DNA from: Roseihalotalea indica
GTDB taxonomy: Bacteria > Bacteroidota > Bacteroidia > Cytophagales > Cyclobacteriaceae
DNA length: 64,000 nt
Direction: 5' to 3'
Assembly (NCBI RefSeq): GCF_022458895.1
Contig: NZ_JAINFL010000005.1
Location: 434,001 to 498,000 of the forward strand
Shown here: piece by piece, positions 8,679-18,226 of the stretch
How positions within the stretch are numbered: the stretch's first letter is position 1
Layout: every line of letters begins with the position of its first letter
The notes under the pieces: model-generated
Told to the model about the DNA's origin: nothing
Database searches by the model: none
Seen by the model: only the letters and a program-made list of their open reading frames with translations
Position numbers and translations under genes: made by a program

Positions 8679-9695
8679 ATGGCGAAAAAACTCAAGATTC
8701 TGATTCTCCGATTTTCTTCCATTGGTGATATTGTGCTAACGACTCCGGTACCCAGAACCCTAAAAACACAATTAGACGCTGAAGTGCATTATTGTACCAA
8801 AAAAAAGTATCGCGGAATTCTGGAACATAACCCCTACATTGATAAAATACACGTATTGGATGAAAAGTTGTCAGAGCTTGTGCAGCAGCTAAAAAAAGAA
8901 GGCTTTGACTATATCATTGATCTGCATAATAACCTGCGTACACAACTGATTAAAAAGCGCATGGGAGTGAGAAGCTATAGTTTTCCCAAGCTCAATGTGG
9001 AAAAATGGCTGATGGTAAACTTTAAGATCAATAAACTGCCCAATGTGCATATTGTGGACCGGTATATGGAAACCGTAGCCCCCCTTGGAGTAAAGATGGA
9101 TAGTCTGGGGTTGGATTATTTCATCCCAGCCAAAGATGAGGTGGAGCGGTCGTGGTTGCCCGAAACTCACCAGAAAGAATACGTTGCCTATGCCATTGGT
9201 GCCCAGTACAATACCAAGAAGCTTCCGGTAGACCGGATAATTGAGCTGTGTGATAAAATTAACAAGCCTATTATCTTGCTGGGAGATAAGAATGATGCTG
9301 AAGTCGGGGAGCAGGTAACCCGTTTTTTTGAGCGGAATGAGATTTCAGAACCGTTAGAGTCAAAGTTATTTGAGCTCAACAAGAAAACGATTGTATTCAA
9401 CGCCTGTGGAAAGTTTAACCTCAACCAGTCAGCCTCCATTGTGCAGCAGGCTGATTATGTGTTTACCCATGATACTGGCCTGATGCACATTGCCTCAGCG
9501 TTTAAGAAGAATATTTTCTGTATTTGGGGAAATACCATTCCGGCGTTTGGGATGTATCCCTATCGCACCAAATTTACCATCCTGGAAAATAACAAAGTGC
9601 CTTGTCGGCCTTGTTCTAAAATTGGGTATCAGCGTTGTCCAAAAAAACATTTTCGCTGTATGCGCGATATAGTCTTTGACTTTTATCTACCTTAG
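8679..9695 (+). CDS. glycosyltransferase family 9 protein (ADP-heptose:LPS heptosyltransferase-like)
   Basis: This 338-residue protein carries the GT9 N-terminal signature LRFSSIGDIVLTTPVPRTL near residue 10. The C-terminal GT-B donor-binding region contains FTHDTGLMHIASAFKK followed by the IWGNTIPAFGMYPY segment. GT9 enzymes add heptose to lipid A-core or related glycans at the inner face of the cytoplasmic membrane. The C-terminal end is Cys-rich (CRPCSKIGYQRCPKKHFRC), a known feature of several Bacteroidota GT9 proteins. The gene stands alone, with its own -7 box just upstream. Donor and acceptor cannot be assigned. Confidence 0.88.
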   Translation: MAKKLKILILRFSSIGDIVLTTPVPRTLKTQLDAEVHYCTKKKYRGILEHNPYIDKIHVLDEKLSELVQQLKKEGFDYIIDLHNNLRTQLIKKRMGVRSYSFPKLNVEKWLMVNFKINKLPNVHIVDRYMETVAPLGVKMDSLGLDYFIPAKDEVERSWLPETHQKEYVAYAIGAQYNTKKLPVDRIIELCDKINKPIILLGDKNDAEVGEQVTRFFERNEISEPLESKLFELNKKTIVFNACGKFNLNQSASIVQQADYVFTHDTGLMHIASAFKKNIFCIWGNTIPAFGMYPYRTKFTILENNKVPCRPCSKIGYQRCPKKHFRCMRDIVFDFYLP

Positions 9696-10027
9696 AAAGG
9701 GTGGGAAGGGCAGAGAATAGTAATATAAAGGGTAAACGGCTTCAATGTAATCTGCTCGTCGGAGACTTTGTCGGAGACTTCGTAAGTTTCGAGCCATGAA
9801 AAGTCTTTTGGTTTCTTAAACTTCTGAAGTCTGTTCAGGTAGTAGGGGAGGGGCTAAGGAGTGGCATATGGAGTGAACGAAGCCGAAGACCGAAGCAGTA
9901 AAGTGTTATAAATTGTAACCTGAAACCGGGCCACTGCGGCTCTTAACGCTAAACTTAGTATCATCAACAATCAACCGTGCGCCATCGAACAACGGAACAA
10001 CTGAATATCCAATAAACAACCAAATTC
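9696..10027. other. intergenic region with short direct repeat
   Basis: These 332 bases lie between the GT9 gene and glutamate dehydrogenase. They contain a tandem pair of GTCGGAGACTT (about 9759-9783, period 14). No open frame of note, tRNA or strong hairpin terminator was seen. The promoter of the dehydrogenase must lie here but no clear TAnnTTTG box could be picked. Confidence 0.5.
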
Positions 10028-11437
10028 ATGGAGAATTATAGCTTTTTTGACAACGTTAACCAGTTTGTAGACCAGGCGGCAAAGTACCTGCAGGTGCAGC
10101 ATGGGTTACTTGCCCAGATTAAAGAGTGTAATAGTATTTACAAAATGCACTTTCCGGTAAAGCTGGACAATGGGGACTATCAGGTTATTACAGCCTATCG
10201 CGTGCAACATTCGCACCACCGCTTGCCAGTGAAAGGAGGTATTCGCTACAGCATGGGAGTGAATGAAGACGAGGTGAAAGCACTGGCTGCCCTAATGACC
10301 TACAAGTGCGCTCTGGTAGATGTTCCTTTCGGTGGAGCCAAAGGTGGGGTGCAAATTGACACGCGAAACTATAGTGTCAATGAGTTAGAACGAATTACCC
10401 GGCGCTACACCACTGAATTAATCGGTAAAAACTTTATTGGCCCGGCGCTGGATGTTCCTGCACCGGATTATGGTACGGGTGCCCGGGAAATGGCCTGGAT
10501 TGCCGATACCTACTCGGCCCTCAGCACCGAAGAACTTAACGCATTTGCCTGTGTAACCGGAAAACCTATTTCCCTGCATGGCATCCGTGGGCGTACCGAA
10601 GCTACTGGTAGAGGAGTTTTCTACGGTATTCGTGAGGCAGTAAGTATTGCTGAGGATATGAAAAACCTGGGACTAACTCCCGGACTGGCCGGCAAACGAA
10701 TTATTGTTCAAGGGTTGGGTAATGTGGGTTATTACTCTGCCAAGTATCTACAGGAAGGAGGTGCCATTATTACTGGGATTGCTGAGTATAATGGAGGTAT
10801 TTATGATCCTAATGGGCTGGATGTGGAAGAAGTGTATCAGTTAAAACTGGAAACTGATTCCATACTGAATTACAAAAATGCTAAGAACATTGAAAATTCC
10901 AGTGAACTGCTTGAATATGAATGCGACATACTTGTCCCCGCTGCACTGGAAAATCAAATTACCAAAGAAAACGCACCTCGTATCCAGGCTAAAATTATTG
11001 GTGAAGCGGCCAACGGTCCTGTAACTACGGAAGCGGCTAATATTCTGATGCAGAAAGGAATGCGTATATTACCTGATTTTTACCTGAATGCAGGCGGGGT
11101 TACGGTATCGTATTTTGAATGGCTGAAGAACTTATCGCATGTTGCCTTTGGTCGTATGGATAAGCGTTATGAAGAGCTAACCAATCAAGGTATGGTAAAA
11201 GCGATGGAAGAAATTACCGGAAGCGAACTTTCAGCTGCTCAAAAAACACTGCTCATCCGGGGGGCCAGCGAGATAGATATAGTGAATTCCGGACTGGAAG
11301 ATACTATGGTGAGTACTTATCATACCATCTGGGATATTATGCAGACCAAAAAAACTCCTAATCTGCGCGTAGCTTCCTTTATTAGTTCGTTGGAGAAAGT
11401 AGCCGCTGCTTATCTGGCCCGGGGTATCTTCCCTTGA
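10028..11437 (+). CDS. gdhA: glutamate dehydrogenase (Glu/Leu/Phe/Val dehydrogenase family)
   Basis: This 469-residue enzyme interconverts glutamate and 2-oxoglutarate plus ammonia using NAD(P). The substrate region HRLPVKGGIRYS (residues 64-75) and the catalytic segment TYKCALVDVPFGGAKGG (91-107, active Lys in GGAKGG) are intact. The dinucleotide-binding glycine motif IVQGLGNVGYYSA lies near residue 227. NAD versus NADP preference cannot be read with certainty. The gene stands alone and ends at a strong terminator hairpin (11475-11515). Leucine or phenylalanine dehydrogenase is less likely, because those are shorter and lack this N-terminal domain. Confidence 0.93.
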   Translation: MENYSFFDNVNQFVDQAAKYLQVQHGLLAQIKECNSIYKMHFPVKLDNGDYQVITAYRVQHSHHRLPVKGGIRYSMGVNEDEVKALAALMTYKCALVDVPFGGAKGGVQIDTRNYSVNELERITRRYTTELIGKNFIGPALDVPAPDYGTGAREMAWIADTYSALSTEELNAFACVTGKPISLHGIRGRTEATGRGVFYGIREAVSIAEDMKNLGLTPGLAGKRIIVQGLGNVGYYSAKYLQEGGAIITGIAEYNGGIYDPNGLDVEEVYQLKLETDSILNYKNAKNIENSSELLEYECDILVPAALENQITKENAPRIQAKIIGEAANGPVTTEAANILMQKGMRILPDFYLNAGGVTVSYFEWLKNLSHVAFGRMDKRYEELTNQGMVKAMEEITGSELSAAQKTLLIRGASEIDIVNSGLEDTMVSTYHTIWDIMQTKKTPNLRVASFISSLEKVAAAYLARGIFP

Positions 11438-11474
11438 TGCACTGGAGAAAAGCATAAATGTTCTAATCAACTTA

Positions 11475-11515
11475 AGAGAGATCGTAGTTTTCCTGCGATC
11501 TCTTTATTTTTTCTT
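11475..11515 (+). terminator. rho-independent terminator after glutamate dehydrogenase
   Basis: A perfect 8-bp stem AGAGATCG (11477-11484) / CGATCTCT (11496-11503), with an 11-base loop, is followed by a T-rich run TTATTTTTTCTTTG. It sits 40 bases after the stop codon. Confidence 0.85.
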
Positions 11516-11660
11516 TGTATTGTTCTTTTTAATGCCTCTAAAACGTCCATTATTAATCTAAACTTGTCATATGTAGGGTTTCACTGAAAGAGCCAGCGCT
11601 AAGGCCTATACCTGACCCAATTTTCGCTAGTAAAAAGTGTAAGCAACACAAGAGCGATTT

Positions 11661-14600
11661 ATGGGGACGTACGGGTATCATCGTTACTGGAAAATACTGA
11701 TAATTACTTTCTGCTTGGGACTAACTATTAAAACCCAGGTACTGGCGCAACAACGAGCTTTTCAATTACCTACCGGAATCACTCAGAATGATTATCTACC
11801 TGGAGAAATCGTGATTAAAGTGCGTGCTGCTTCCTCGGTTTCTGCCCGAACAAGCCACGCTGCCTCGGATATCCTTACCAGGATTCAAAAAATATCCCAG
11901 GCTGAGAAAGTCCGTCCAATTCTGAAACAAACAGATAAACCTAGTGTGCTGGCTCGTCAGGAAGAACCGGAAAAAATTTATCGTCTTCATACCAACCAGG
12001 ATGTAGTATCTACCATTAATCAGTTGCTTCAGTTAGAAGAAGTAGTGTACGCAGAACCGTATTACGTGTTAAAGCCGCTCGCCGAGTATGTCCCTAATGA
12101 CCCGGAGGCTAAAAAGGCGGGGCAGCAAAGTTATCTGGAGGCAGTACAAGCCTACGAAGCCTGGGCTCTAGAAAAGGGAAATGAGGATATTCTAATTGGC
12201 TATCTTGATACTGGGGTAGAATTTGGCCATCAGGACCTGACCGGTAATTTATACCGGAACGAAGCTGACCCAATCAATGGCGTTGATGATGATGGAGACG
12301 GATACATTGACAACTATGTAGGCTGGGATTTTGCCAATGGAGACAACGACCCTACGGCCGATTATAGTGATCATGGAACGATGGTAGCCGGTATGGGCAG
12401 TGGCAGCCCTGATAATCAGACCGGGATAGCTGGGTTGGGGTTTAATACATCTTACATGCCTATTAAGATTTTCCGGTCCGAGAATAACCTTTTTGCATTT
12501 GGTTATGAAGCTATTGCCTATGCAGCCGACCGCGGATGTAAAGTAATTAATCTGTCATGGGGTGGCGCCAATGCCTATTCCCAGTTTGGGCAGGATATGA
12601 TTAATTATGCCGTGCTCGAGAAAGATGTGGTGGTTGTAGCAGCAGCCGGTAATAGTGGCAAGCATGAAAATTACTACCCAGCTTCTTTTGATAATGTACT
12701 ATCAGTGGCGGTATCTGATGACAAAGGGGATATAGTGGGCCAGACTACCCGAAACTACTTTGTGGACTTAATGGCACCCGGGAGTAATGTTTACAGCACA
12801 AAAAACAATGATAGCTATGGAAAAGGATCAGGTTCTTCCTTTGCCTCACCTTTAGTTTCCGGCGCAGCAGCATTGGTGCGCGCCCACTATCCCGAGCTTA
12901 GCGCCAGGCAGGTTATGGAGGTATTACGGCTGTCTTCTAAAAGTGTGTATGATCAGGCCAAAAATCAGGGATACGAAGAAACCTTAGGGAAGGGGCTGCT
13001 GCAAACCGCCCGGGCATTAAAGCCCATAAAGACCCCGGCCCTCCGAATGACTTCTTTTACCTACAAAAATCAGTCGGGAGCAGGTGCATATGCTTATTAT
13101 GGAGATACCCTAACGGTTAGCATCAATGTGCAAAACTTTCTTTCACCATCCAGCGGAAATACCCATATCACACTATCCGCTCTCTCAGAGTATGTAACAG
13201 TACTCGACTCAGAATTTGCTCCCGGCCCCATTGATTCACTAGCAATCGTATCAAACGCATCCCGCCCGTTCCAGATTGTGCTTCATCCGGATTTGCCTAC
13301 GAATGAACAACTATTTTTCCGGTTGGGTATGGAAGACGGTACTTACCAGGATTATCAGTATTTCTTTATTGTCTCTTCTTCCGATTACCTCACCCTAACC
13401 AAAAACGACTTGCATATCACGGTGGGAAGTAACGGCATGATAGGGTATGATCCTACCGGATGGACCTGGGGGCGGATTCAGTACCAGAATCAGGTAGTGG
13501 CTAGTGAGGCCGGTTTGTTGGTTGGAGTTGACTCTACTCATCTGTCTGATAACCTGCTCAATAGTTTTCAGACAAAAGCGCGATCCCAAGATTTTAGCAC
13601 ACTAGAGGGAGTACGATTTACCCAGTCTTCTATTCCTGCCTATCAGGTCCGTTCAGCTTTTACTGATGCAAATGCCATGAACCCGCTCAATATACATGTT
13701 GAACAGACATGGCTAACCGATACGCTGAATGAAAAAAACTTTATTATTTCAGAATACCGAGTATCTAATCCATTAGATAGTGCGCTTTCCAATGTAGCTG
13801 TGGGAGTGTTTGCTGATTGGAATATGGAAAACTCAGAACAGAACCGTACCGGTTGGGATGCCGCAAATCAGCTAGGCTATACCTTTTCAGCCAATCAAAA
13901 AGTATATACCGGGTTTGCCCTGCTAACTGGTCAATCAGTAAACTATCGAGCGTTAGATGTGCAGGGACTGAATGGAAATGAGCTTGATATTGCTGAGGAT
14001 ATTTCTGAGGGAGATAAGTATCGTTGGGCCTCCGAAGGGGGCAACTCTTCTCAGGCCGGAGTGAATGGGGCAGGAAATGATGTAGCCCAGGTATTGAGTG
14101 CTACGATTAATGGGCTGGAAAGCGGAAAAGGTGATAATGTGGCGTTTGTGTGGGTTGCCGGGGCCAGTCTGGCAGAATTACAGGCAGCGGTAGCAGAAGC
14201 CCGCACCTTGTATGAGTCTTACCAAGGTAAACCCGAGTGGCTGTCTTCTATCAATGTTTGCATGGACAGTACTGCCTTTATTCAACTGGCTGAAACTCAC
14301 CGGTTCTATGAAGATGCCTTAGGAACTAAGCTGATTACTGAAGCCGATCAATGGACTACCTCAGGTATTACCAATGATACTTCTTTTTACGTAGCCCCCC
14401 TAACCAATGGCTTTGAAGGTCGGATTAAGCGTATTGTTGTGCAGATAAAAGAGCCGATAGCACAATTTTCAGTGGTTGATTCTCTCAATAGAGGGTGGAA
14501 GAATGACACGCTGTTTCTTGATGAATCCAATAATACTATTCTAACATTTCAGGATCAAAGTGCGAATGCTGTTGCTTGGTTCTGGAACTTTGGAAATGGG

Positions 14601-16004
14601 TATAAAAGTAGCAAGCAACACCCTCAGACTCAATATACGCAACCTGGTACATACACATTAGAGCTTACCACGCAGAGTGAGCCTGGTTGTACTAACACCC
14701 TATCAAAACAAATTACGGTAGTACGCCGGTCCGAAATGCCTCAATTGCCCGATGAACAAATCTGCGGCGGGTCCTCTACTATTTTGAAAGCGACTAATAC
14801 TGAAAAAATTAAGGTATACACAGATGAAGCGTTAAGCAACCTGCTATACGAAGGAAGTGAGTATACGACAGATGCCATTAGTCAAACTACAACTTTTTAT
14901 GTAGTGAATAGCGGCGGGGCAATCGACAGTTACCCCGTACCGGTGGTGATATCCGTCTGGAAACCCGAGCTGCGTATTACGTATAATCTAGATCTAACAG
15001 ACCTATCCTCTAAATACAAGTTGAATATTGGATTGGAGGGAGATACTAGTGCGATTAGCCATTATGACTGGTACATCAATGAGGTGCCCATAAGCCAAAA
15101 AGCAGGTTTTACTTATGATTTTACCGAACTTGCTCAGGAAGACTGGCATTTCCGGCTGGTATATACAGTTGAGTCTGCTGCGCTTACCTGCACTTACGTA
15201 TTAGAAGAAAATATCGTCCGGACTAGCGGAGAAAAGCCTGATCTGTCGGTTTTAAGAATTTGCAAAGGGGAGCCCGTGACTATTGCTCCAACCAATGGGC
15301 GGACGTTTTACTTCTACCAGGATGCTAGCCTTACGACACCCATTCATAAAGGAGAAACATTGATGCTGGATTCAGTTTCAGTAAATACCACCATTTACGT
15401 AACCAGCCTCTCGGGTTTGGTAGAAAGTGAGCCTTCTGCGGTAGATGTGATTATCAACCAGTTTGCTGATTTTAAAGTGTCAGCGGATACCATTTATCTG
15501 TCTGAACCTGATATGGCTGTTTTTCAGGCTTATGCATTAGACGAAGAAGTTGAACAAGCCATTAGCTGGCAGTGGGATCTGGGTGACGGTCAGTTTACCC
15601 ACCAGTCGGCTCGAATCACTCCCCGGTTCGACTCCGCTGGTGTCTATTCAATCCGGCTACTGGCTACGCGGGAAGATGGCTGCACTAACCAGGTTAGTAA
15701 AGTAGTGGTAGTACGCAATGTGGCCAGTAATGCCAACGATATTGAGAATCAGTCCTTGAAAATTTATCCTAACCCCACCCGGGATGTATTCTACCTGGAG
15801 AACCTGCTTTGGTACCAGAAAGATATCAATCTAAGCCTGCTTTCTCTGGACGGACAGTTCATTATTCAGCAAGATCTATTCTACAGTGAATTTCCCTTGC
15901 CTATTTCGTTGTCTAGCTTAGCGCAACCCATCCATCCCGGTTTATACATTCTGCGTGTTCAGCGAGACGATAAAGTATTTATCCGGAAGATTATGATTGA
16001 GTGA
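11661..16004 (+). CDS. T9SS-exported subtilisin-like serine protease (S8) with PKD domains
   Basis: This 1447-residue secreted protease begins with a signal peptide ending near VLAQQ. An I9-like pro-region (about residues 45-135, with LPGEIVIKVRA) precedes the S8 domain (about 155-450). The catalytic triad is complete: Asp183 in YLDTG, His238 in DHGTMVAG and Ser393 in GSSFASP, with the oxyanion Asn in AAAGNSG. After a long beta-rich region come two PKD domains (about 937-1020, WFWNFGNG; and about 1268-1352, WQWDLGDG). The last ~80 residues (LKIYPNPTRDVFYLENL) are a type A T9SS sorting domain. It should act at the cell surface or outside the cell. The gene has no close neighbour on its strand. 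The substrate is unknown. Confidence 0.93.
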   Translation: MGTYGYHRYWKILIITFCLGLTIKTQVLAQQRAFQLPTGITQNDYLPGEIVIKVRAASSVSARTSHAASDILTRIQKISQAEKVRPILKQTDKPSVLARQEEPEKIYRLHTNQDVVSTINQLLQLEEVVYAEPYYVLKPLAEYVPNDPEAKKAGQQSYLEAVQAYEAWALEKGNEDILIGYLDTGVEFGHQDLTGNLYRNEADPINGVDDDGDGYIDNYVGWDFANGDNDPTADYSDHGTMVAGMGSGSPDNQTGIAGLGFNTSYMPIKIFRSENNLFAFGYEAIAYAADRGCKVINLSWGGANAYSQFGQDMINYAVLEKDVVVVAAAGNSGKHENYYPASFDNVLSVAVSDDKGDIVGQTTRNYFVDLMAPGSNVYSTKNNDSYGKGSGSSFASPLVSGAAALVRAHYPELSARQVMEVLRLSSKSVYDQAKNQGYEETLGKGLLQTARALKPIKTPALRMTSFTYKNQSGAGAYAYYGDTLTVSINVQNFLSPSSGNTHITLSALSEYVTVLDSEFAPGPIDSLAIVSNASRPFQIVLHPDLPTNEQLFFRLGMEDGTYQDYQYFFIVSSSDYLTLTKNDLHITVGSNGMIGYDPTGWTWGRIQYQNQVVASEAGLLVGVDSTHLSDNLLNSFQTKARSQDFSTLEGVRFTQSSIPAYQVRSAFTDANAMNPLNIHVEQTWLTDTLNEKNFIISEYRVSNPLDSALSNVAVGVFADWNMENSEQNRTGWDAANQLGYTFSANQKVYTGFALLTGQSVNYRALDVQGLNGNELDIAEDISEGDKYRWASEGGNSSQAGVNGAGNDVAQVLSATINGLESGKGDNVAFVWVAGASLAELQAAVAEARTLYESYQGKPEWLSSINVCMDSTAFIQLAETHRFYEDALGTKLITEADQWTTSGITNDTSFYVAPLTNGFEGRIKRIVVQIKEPIAQFSVVDSLNRGWKNDTLFLDESNNTILTFQDQSANAVAWFWNFGNGYKSSKQHPQTQYTQPGTYTLELTTQSEPGCTNTLSKQITVVRRSEMPQLPDEQICGGSSTILKATNTEKIKVYTDEALSNLLYEGSEYTTDAISQTTTFYVVNSGGAIDSYPVPVVISVWKPELRITYNLDLTDLSSKYKLNIGLEGDTSAISHYDWYINEVPISQKAGFTYDFTELAQEDWHFRLVYTVESAALTCTYVLEENIVRTSGEKPDLSVLRICKGEPVTIAPTNGRTFYFYQDASLTTPIHKGETLMLDSVSVNTTIYVTSLSGLVESEPSAVDVIINQFADFKVSADTIYLSEPDMAVFQAYALDEEVEQAISWQWDLGDGQFTHQSARITPRFDSAGVYSIRLLATREDGCTNQVSKVVVVRNVASNANDIENQSLKIYPNPTRDVFYLENLLWYQKDINLSLLSLDGQFIIQQDLFYSEFPLPISLSSLAQPIHPGLYILRVQRDDKVFIRKIMIE

Positions 16005-16145
16005 TGTAGCACTGTTACATTGATGTATAGCCTACTTAGTAGGGGGAAGCTCTTGGATGGCATAAAGTTTAGTGTTTTGCGGAGTGCATACGGCTACTGA
16101 TAATCGCTTACAATTAAACTTTGGCCTTAGCTTCCTGCTCACCTT

Positions 16146-16646
16146 TTACGCCTCCTGGTCAGCGTTCACTTCAGAAACAGGGCGGTAATTATCCGGGGCT
16201 TCCTGAAAATCTTCTTCGGGTGAGTCGTACGGGAACACTTCTATAATCGGGCTTTCCACAATTTCAGTAACACGAAACTCTACCAGCATATTATTTAAAC
16301 TCTGATACATTCGCTCGTAGGCTTCTTTTACATTAGGGGCCGTTAGTAATACATAATTGGTGATCTTTTTCTCTTTGCCCTTACCTTCCTCTTCCAGTGC
16401 GTACACCATTTTGCAGCGGTGCCACAGATCGCTGTCTTCATAATAAAACACGTCGGAAAGACGAGCCTTGGCAATGCCCGTGACGTAAAACTCTCCCTGA
16501 ATCATGCTCTCCATTTTCTCATAGATGCGCCGTTCGGCCTCAGTAAAAGAAACGGCATCCACCAGGTACTGCTCGGAGACATTCTTGGCTTTTCCTTTCT
16601 CGTCAATTTTCTGGTATTTGATCTTACACGTGAACCAAGTATTCAT
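16146..16646 (-). CDS. DUF4494 domain protein
   Basis: This 166-residue protein starts MNTWFTCKIKYQK and shows the two-fold repeated layout of DUF4494 (EQYLVDAVSFTEAERRIYEKM and NYVLLTAPNVKEAYERMYQSL, each ending in an acidic strand). The family is common in Bacteroidota and has no known function; there is no signal peptide, so it is presumably cytoplasmic. Oddity: just after the stop, the -1 frame continues as KGEQEAKAKV and then stops, a charged tail that looks like a natural C-terminus. A one-base frameshift in the last codons is possible. The gene stands alone on the minus strand. Confidence 0.85.
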   Translation of the reverse strand: MNTWFTCKIKYQKIDEKGKAKNVSEQYLVDAVSFTEAERRIYEKMESMIQGEFYVTGIAKARLSDVFYYEDSDLWHRCKMVYALEEEGKGKEKKITNYVLLTAPNVKEAYERMYQSLNNMLVEFRVTEIVESPIIEVFPYDSPEEDFQEAPDNYRPVSEVNADQEA

Positions 16647-17031
16647 TCGTCGTTCGTTTTGTTTGTAAAAGGGGCGTAAAAGTAAAACTTACCTGCCGAA
16701 TACCCGAACGCATTTCCTAAAATTTTTAAACAAAATTACTTATCGCTGATGCTCAACATATTGTATTATTTATAACCTGAGAAGTGGAGGATCACTCATC
16801 TGATCAACAACCATGAAATACTAATTTCTCCTGCTTCTCTTCTGTGCAACTCACTTGTTGCACCTTATATACTCTATTACTGTGTTTTGCATTAAGGCCA
16901 GGCCAAAGCTCTGTTTTTTCAAGGAAAGATAACTCGGTTTATTTACTGTATTTCACTTAAAATCAGGCTTTTCCTAAGTTATAAGTTATAAACCCCCTTA
17001 CTTTGCGTTAAATTTTTACGTAAGTACCTGT
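16647..17031. other. intergenic region between divergent DUF4494 and RNA methyltransferase genes
   Basis: This AT-rich stretch of 385 bases carries the promoters of two divergent genes. Near 17002-17009, TTACTTTG (7 of 8 to the -7 consensus TAnnTTTG) lies 22 bases before the ATG at 17032. No small open frame with coding character and no RNA gene was recognised. Confidence 0.45.
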
Positions 17032-18207
17032 ATGTCTTATACCCGCAAAATTATTGTTACCTGTGCTCCTTTCATTAGCCCAATACTGGCCAGGGAGTTA
17101 GAAGAGCTTGGATTACCCGTGAAGAGTATCAACCGACTAGATGTAGAAACCGAAGGGTCGCTACTGGATGCCATGCGGTTGAACCTTAAATTACGCACTG
17201 CCCACCGGGTGCTGTATCAGTTAAAGGCGTTTTCTGCCAACCAGCCCGATGAACTATATCAGGCAGTGTATGACTACCCCTGGGAAAACATGATACCGCT
17301 AGAGGGATATTTTTCAGTACAGTCCTACGTCAACCATCCCACTATTAATGATACACGGTTTGCTAACCTTAAAGTAAAAGACGCAGTGGTCGATCGGTTT
17401 AGCCAGCAACAGGGCAGACGACCCAATTCGGGACCTAAAAACGATCAGGTTGTACTGTTTCTGTACTGGACGGAAGAGGAGGCCGGGATTTACCTGGATA
17501 CCTCGGGAGAAAGTTTAAGCAAACGAGGCTATCGTGAAGTAACAGTCGCTGCGCCAATGCAGGAGTCGCTGGCCGCTGCATTATTGCTTTCAACCCGGTG
17601 GCAACCTCAGCAACCATTAGTTAATCCCATGTGTGGCAGTGGTACACTGGCTATAGAAGCCGCGCTTATGCAACAGCAAACCTACCCCGGACTATTGCGC
17701 GCTAATTACAGCTTTATGCACGTGAAATCGTATCAGAGCAGCATCTGGCGCCGGTTGCGGCAGGAATTGAAACTAGAGCAGCAATCTCGTAAAGATGCGA
17801 TTAAAAATATTGTAGCCACTGATACTAATGCCGATGCCATTGCCGCTGCTAAGAAAAATGCCCGGGCTGCCGGAGTAGATCATCTCATTCAGTTTCGGGT
17901 TTGTGACTTTGCTGAAACCCAGGTTCCCGATATAGACCCTAAAAATACGCAGCCGGGTAGTCCGGTTATTATGATTAATCCACCCTATGGAGCTCGTCTA
18001 GGAGAGGAACGAGCTTTGGAACCACTGTATGCTCGGATCGGCGATTTCTTAAAGCAGCAGGGAGCAGGGTATCAGGGTTATGTTTTTACCGCAAATGCAG
18101 AATTAGCCAAGAAAATTGGCCTTCGGACCAGTCGCCGAATAGAATTTACAAACGGTAGGTTACCTTCTCGTCTTTTGGAATACGAATTGTATACAGGTAA
18201 AGGGTAA
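17032..18207 (+). CDS. THUMP-domain class I SAM-dependent RNA methyltransferase (RlmL-like)
   Basis: This 391-residue protein has an N-terminal ferredoxin-like/THUMP RNA-binding region (about residues 1-165, VNHPTINDTRFANLKVKDAVVD). A Rossmann methyltransferase domain follows, with motif I NPMCGSGTLAIEAALM near 198 and motif IV INPPYGARLGEE near 315. NPPY-type enzymes methylate an exocyclic amino group; the E. coli relative RlmL makes m2G2445 in 23S rRNA. It is close to the N-terminal half of RlmL without the RlmK part. The exact target base is inferred. The patatin gene follows after 19 bases and is probably co-transcribed. Confidence 0.88.
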   Translation: MSYTRKIIVTCAPFISPILARELEELGLPVKSINRLDVETEGSLLDAMRLNLKLRTAHRVLYQLKAFSANQPDELYQAVYDYPWENMIPLEGYFSVQSYVNHPTINDTRFANLKVKDAVVDRFSQQQGRRPNSGPKNDQVVLFLYWTEEEAGIYLDTSGESLSKRGYREVTVAAPMQESLAAALLLSTRWQPQQPLVNPMCGSGTLAIEAALMQQQTYPGLLRANYSFMHVKSYQSSIWRRLRQELKLEQQSRKDAIKNIVATDTNADAIAAAKKNARAAGVDHLIQFRVCDFAETQVPDIDPKNTQPGSPVIMINPPYGARLGEERALEPLYARIGDFLKQQGAGYQGYVFTANAELAKKIGLRTSRRIEFTNGRLPSRLLEYELYTGKG

Positions 18208-18226
18208 TCATGCGTTAATAGAAGTA

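Noticed and set aside
9759..9783. Short tandem GTCGGAGACTT repeat considered as a CRISPR or attachment site
   Set aside because: There are only two units with a 3-base gap, with no spacers of regular length and no integrase nearby.
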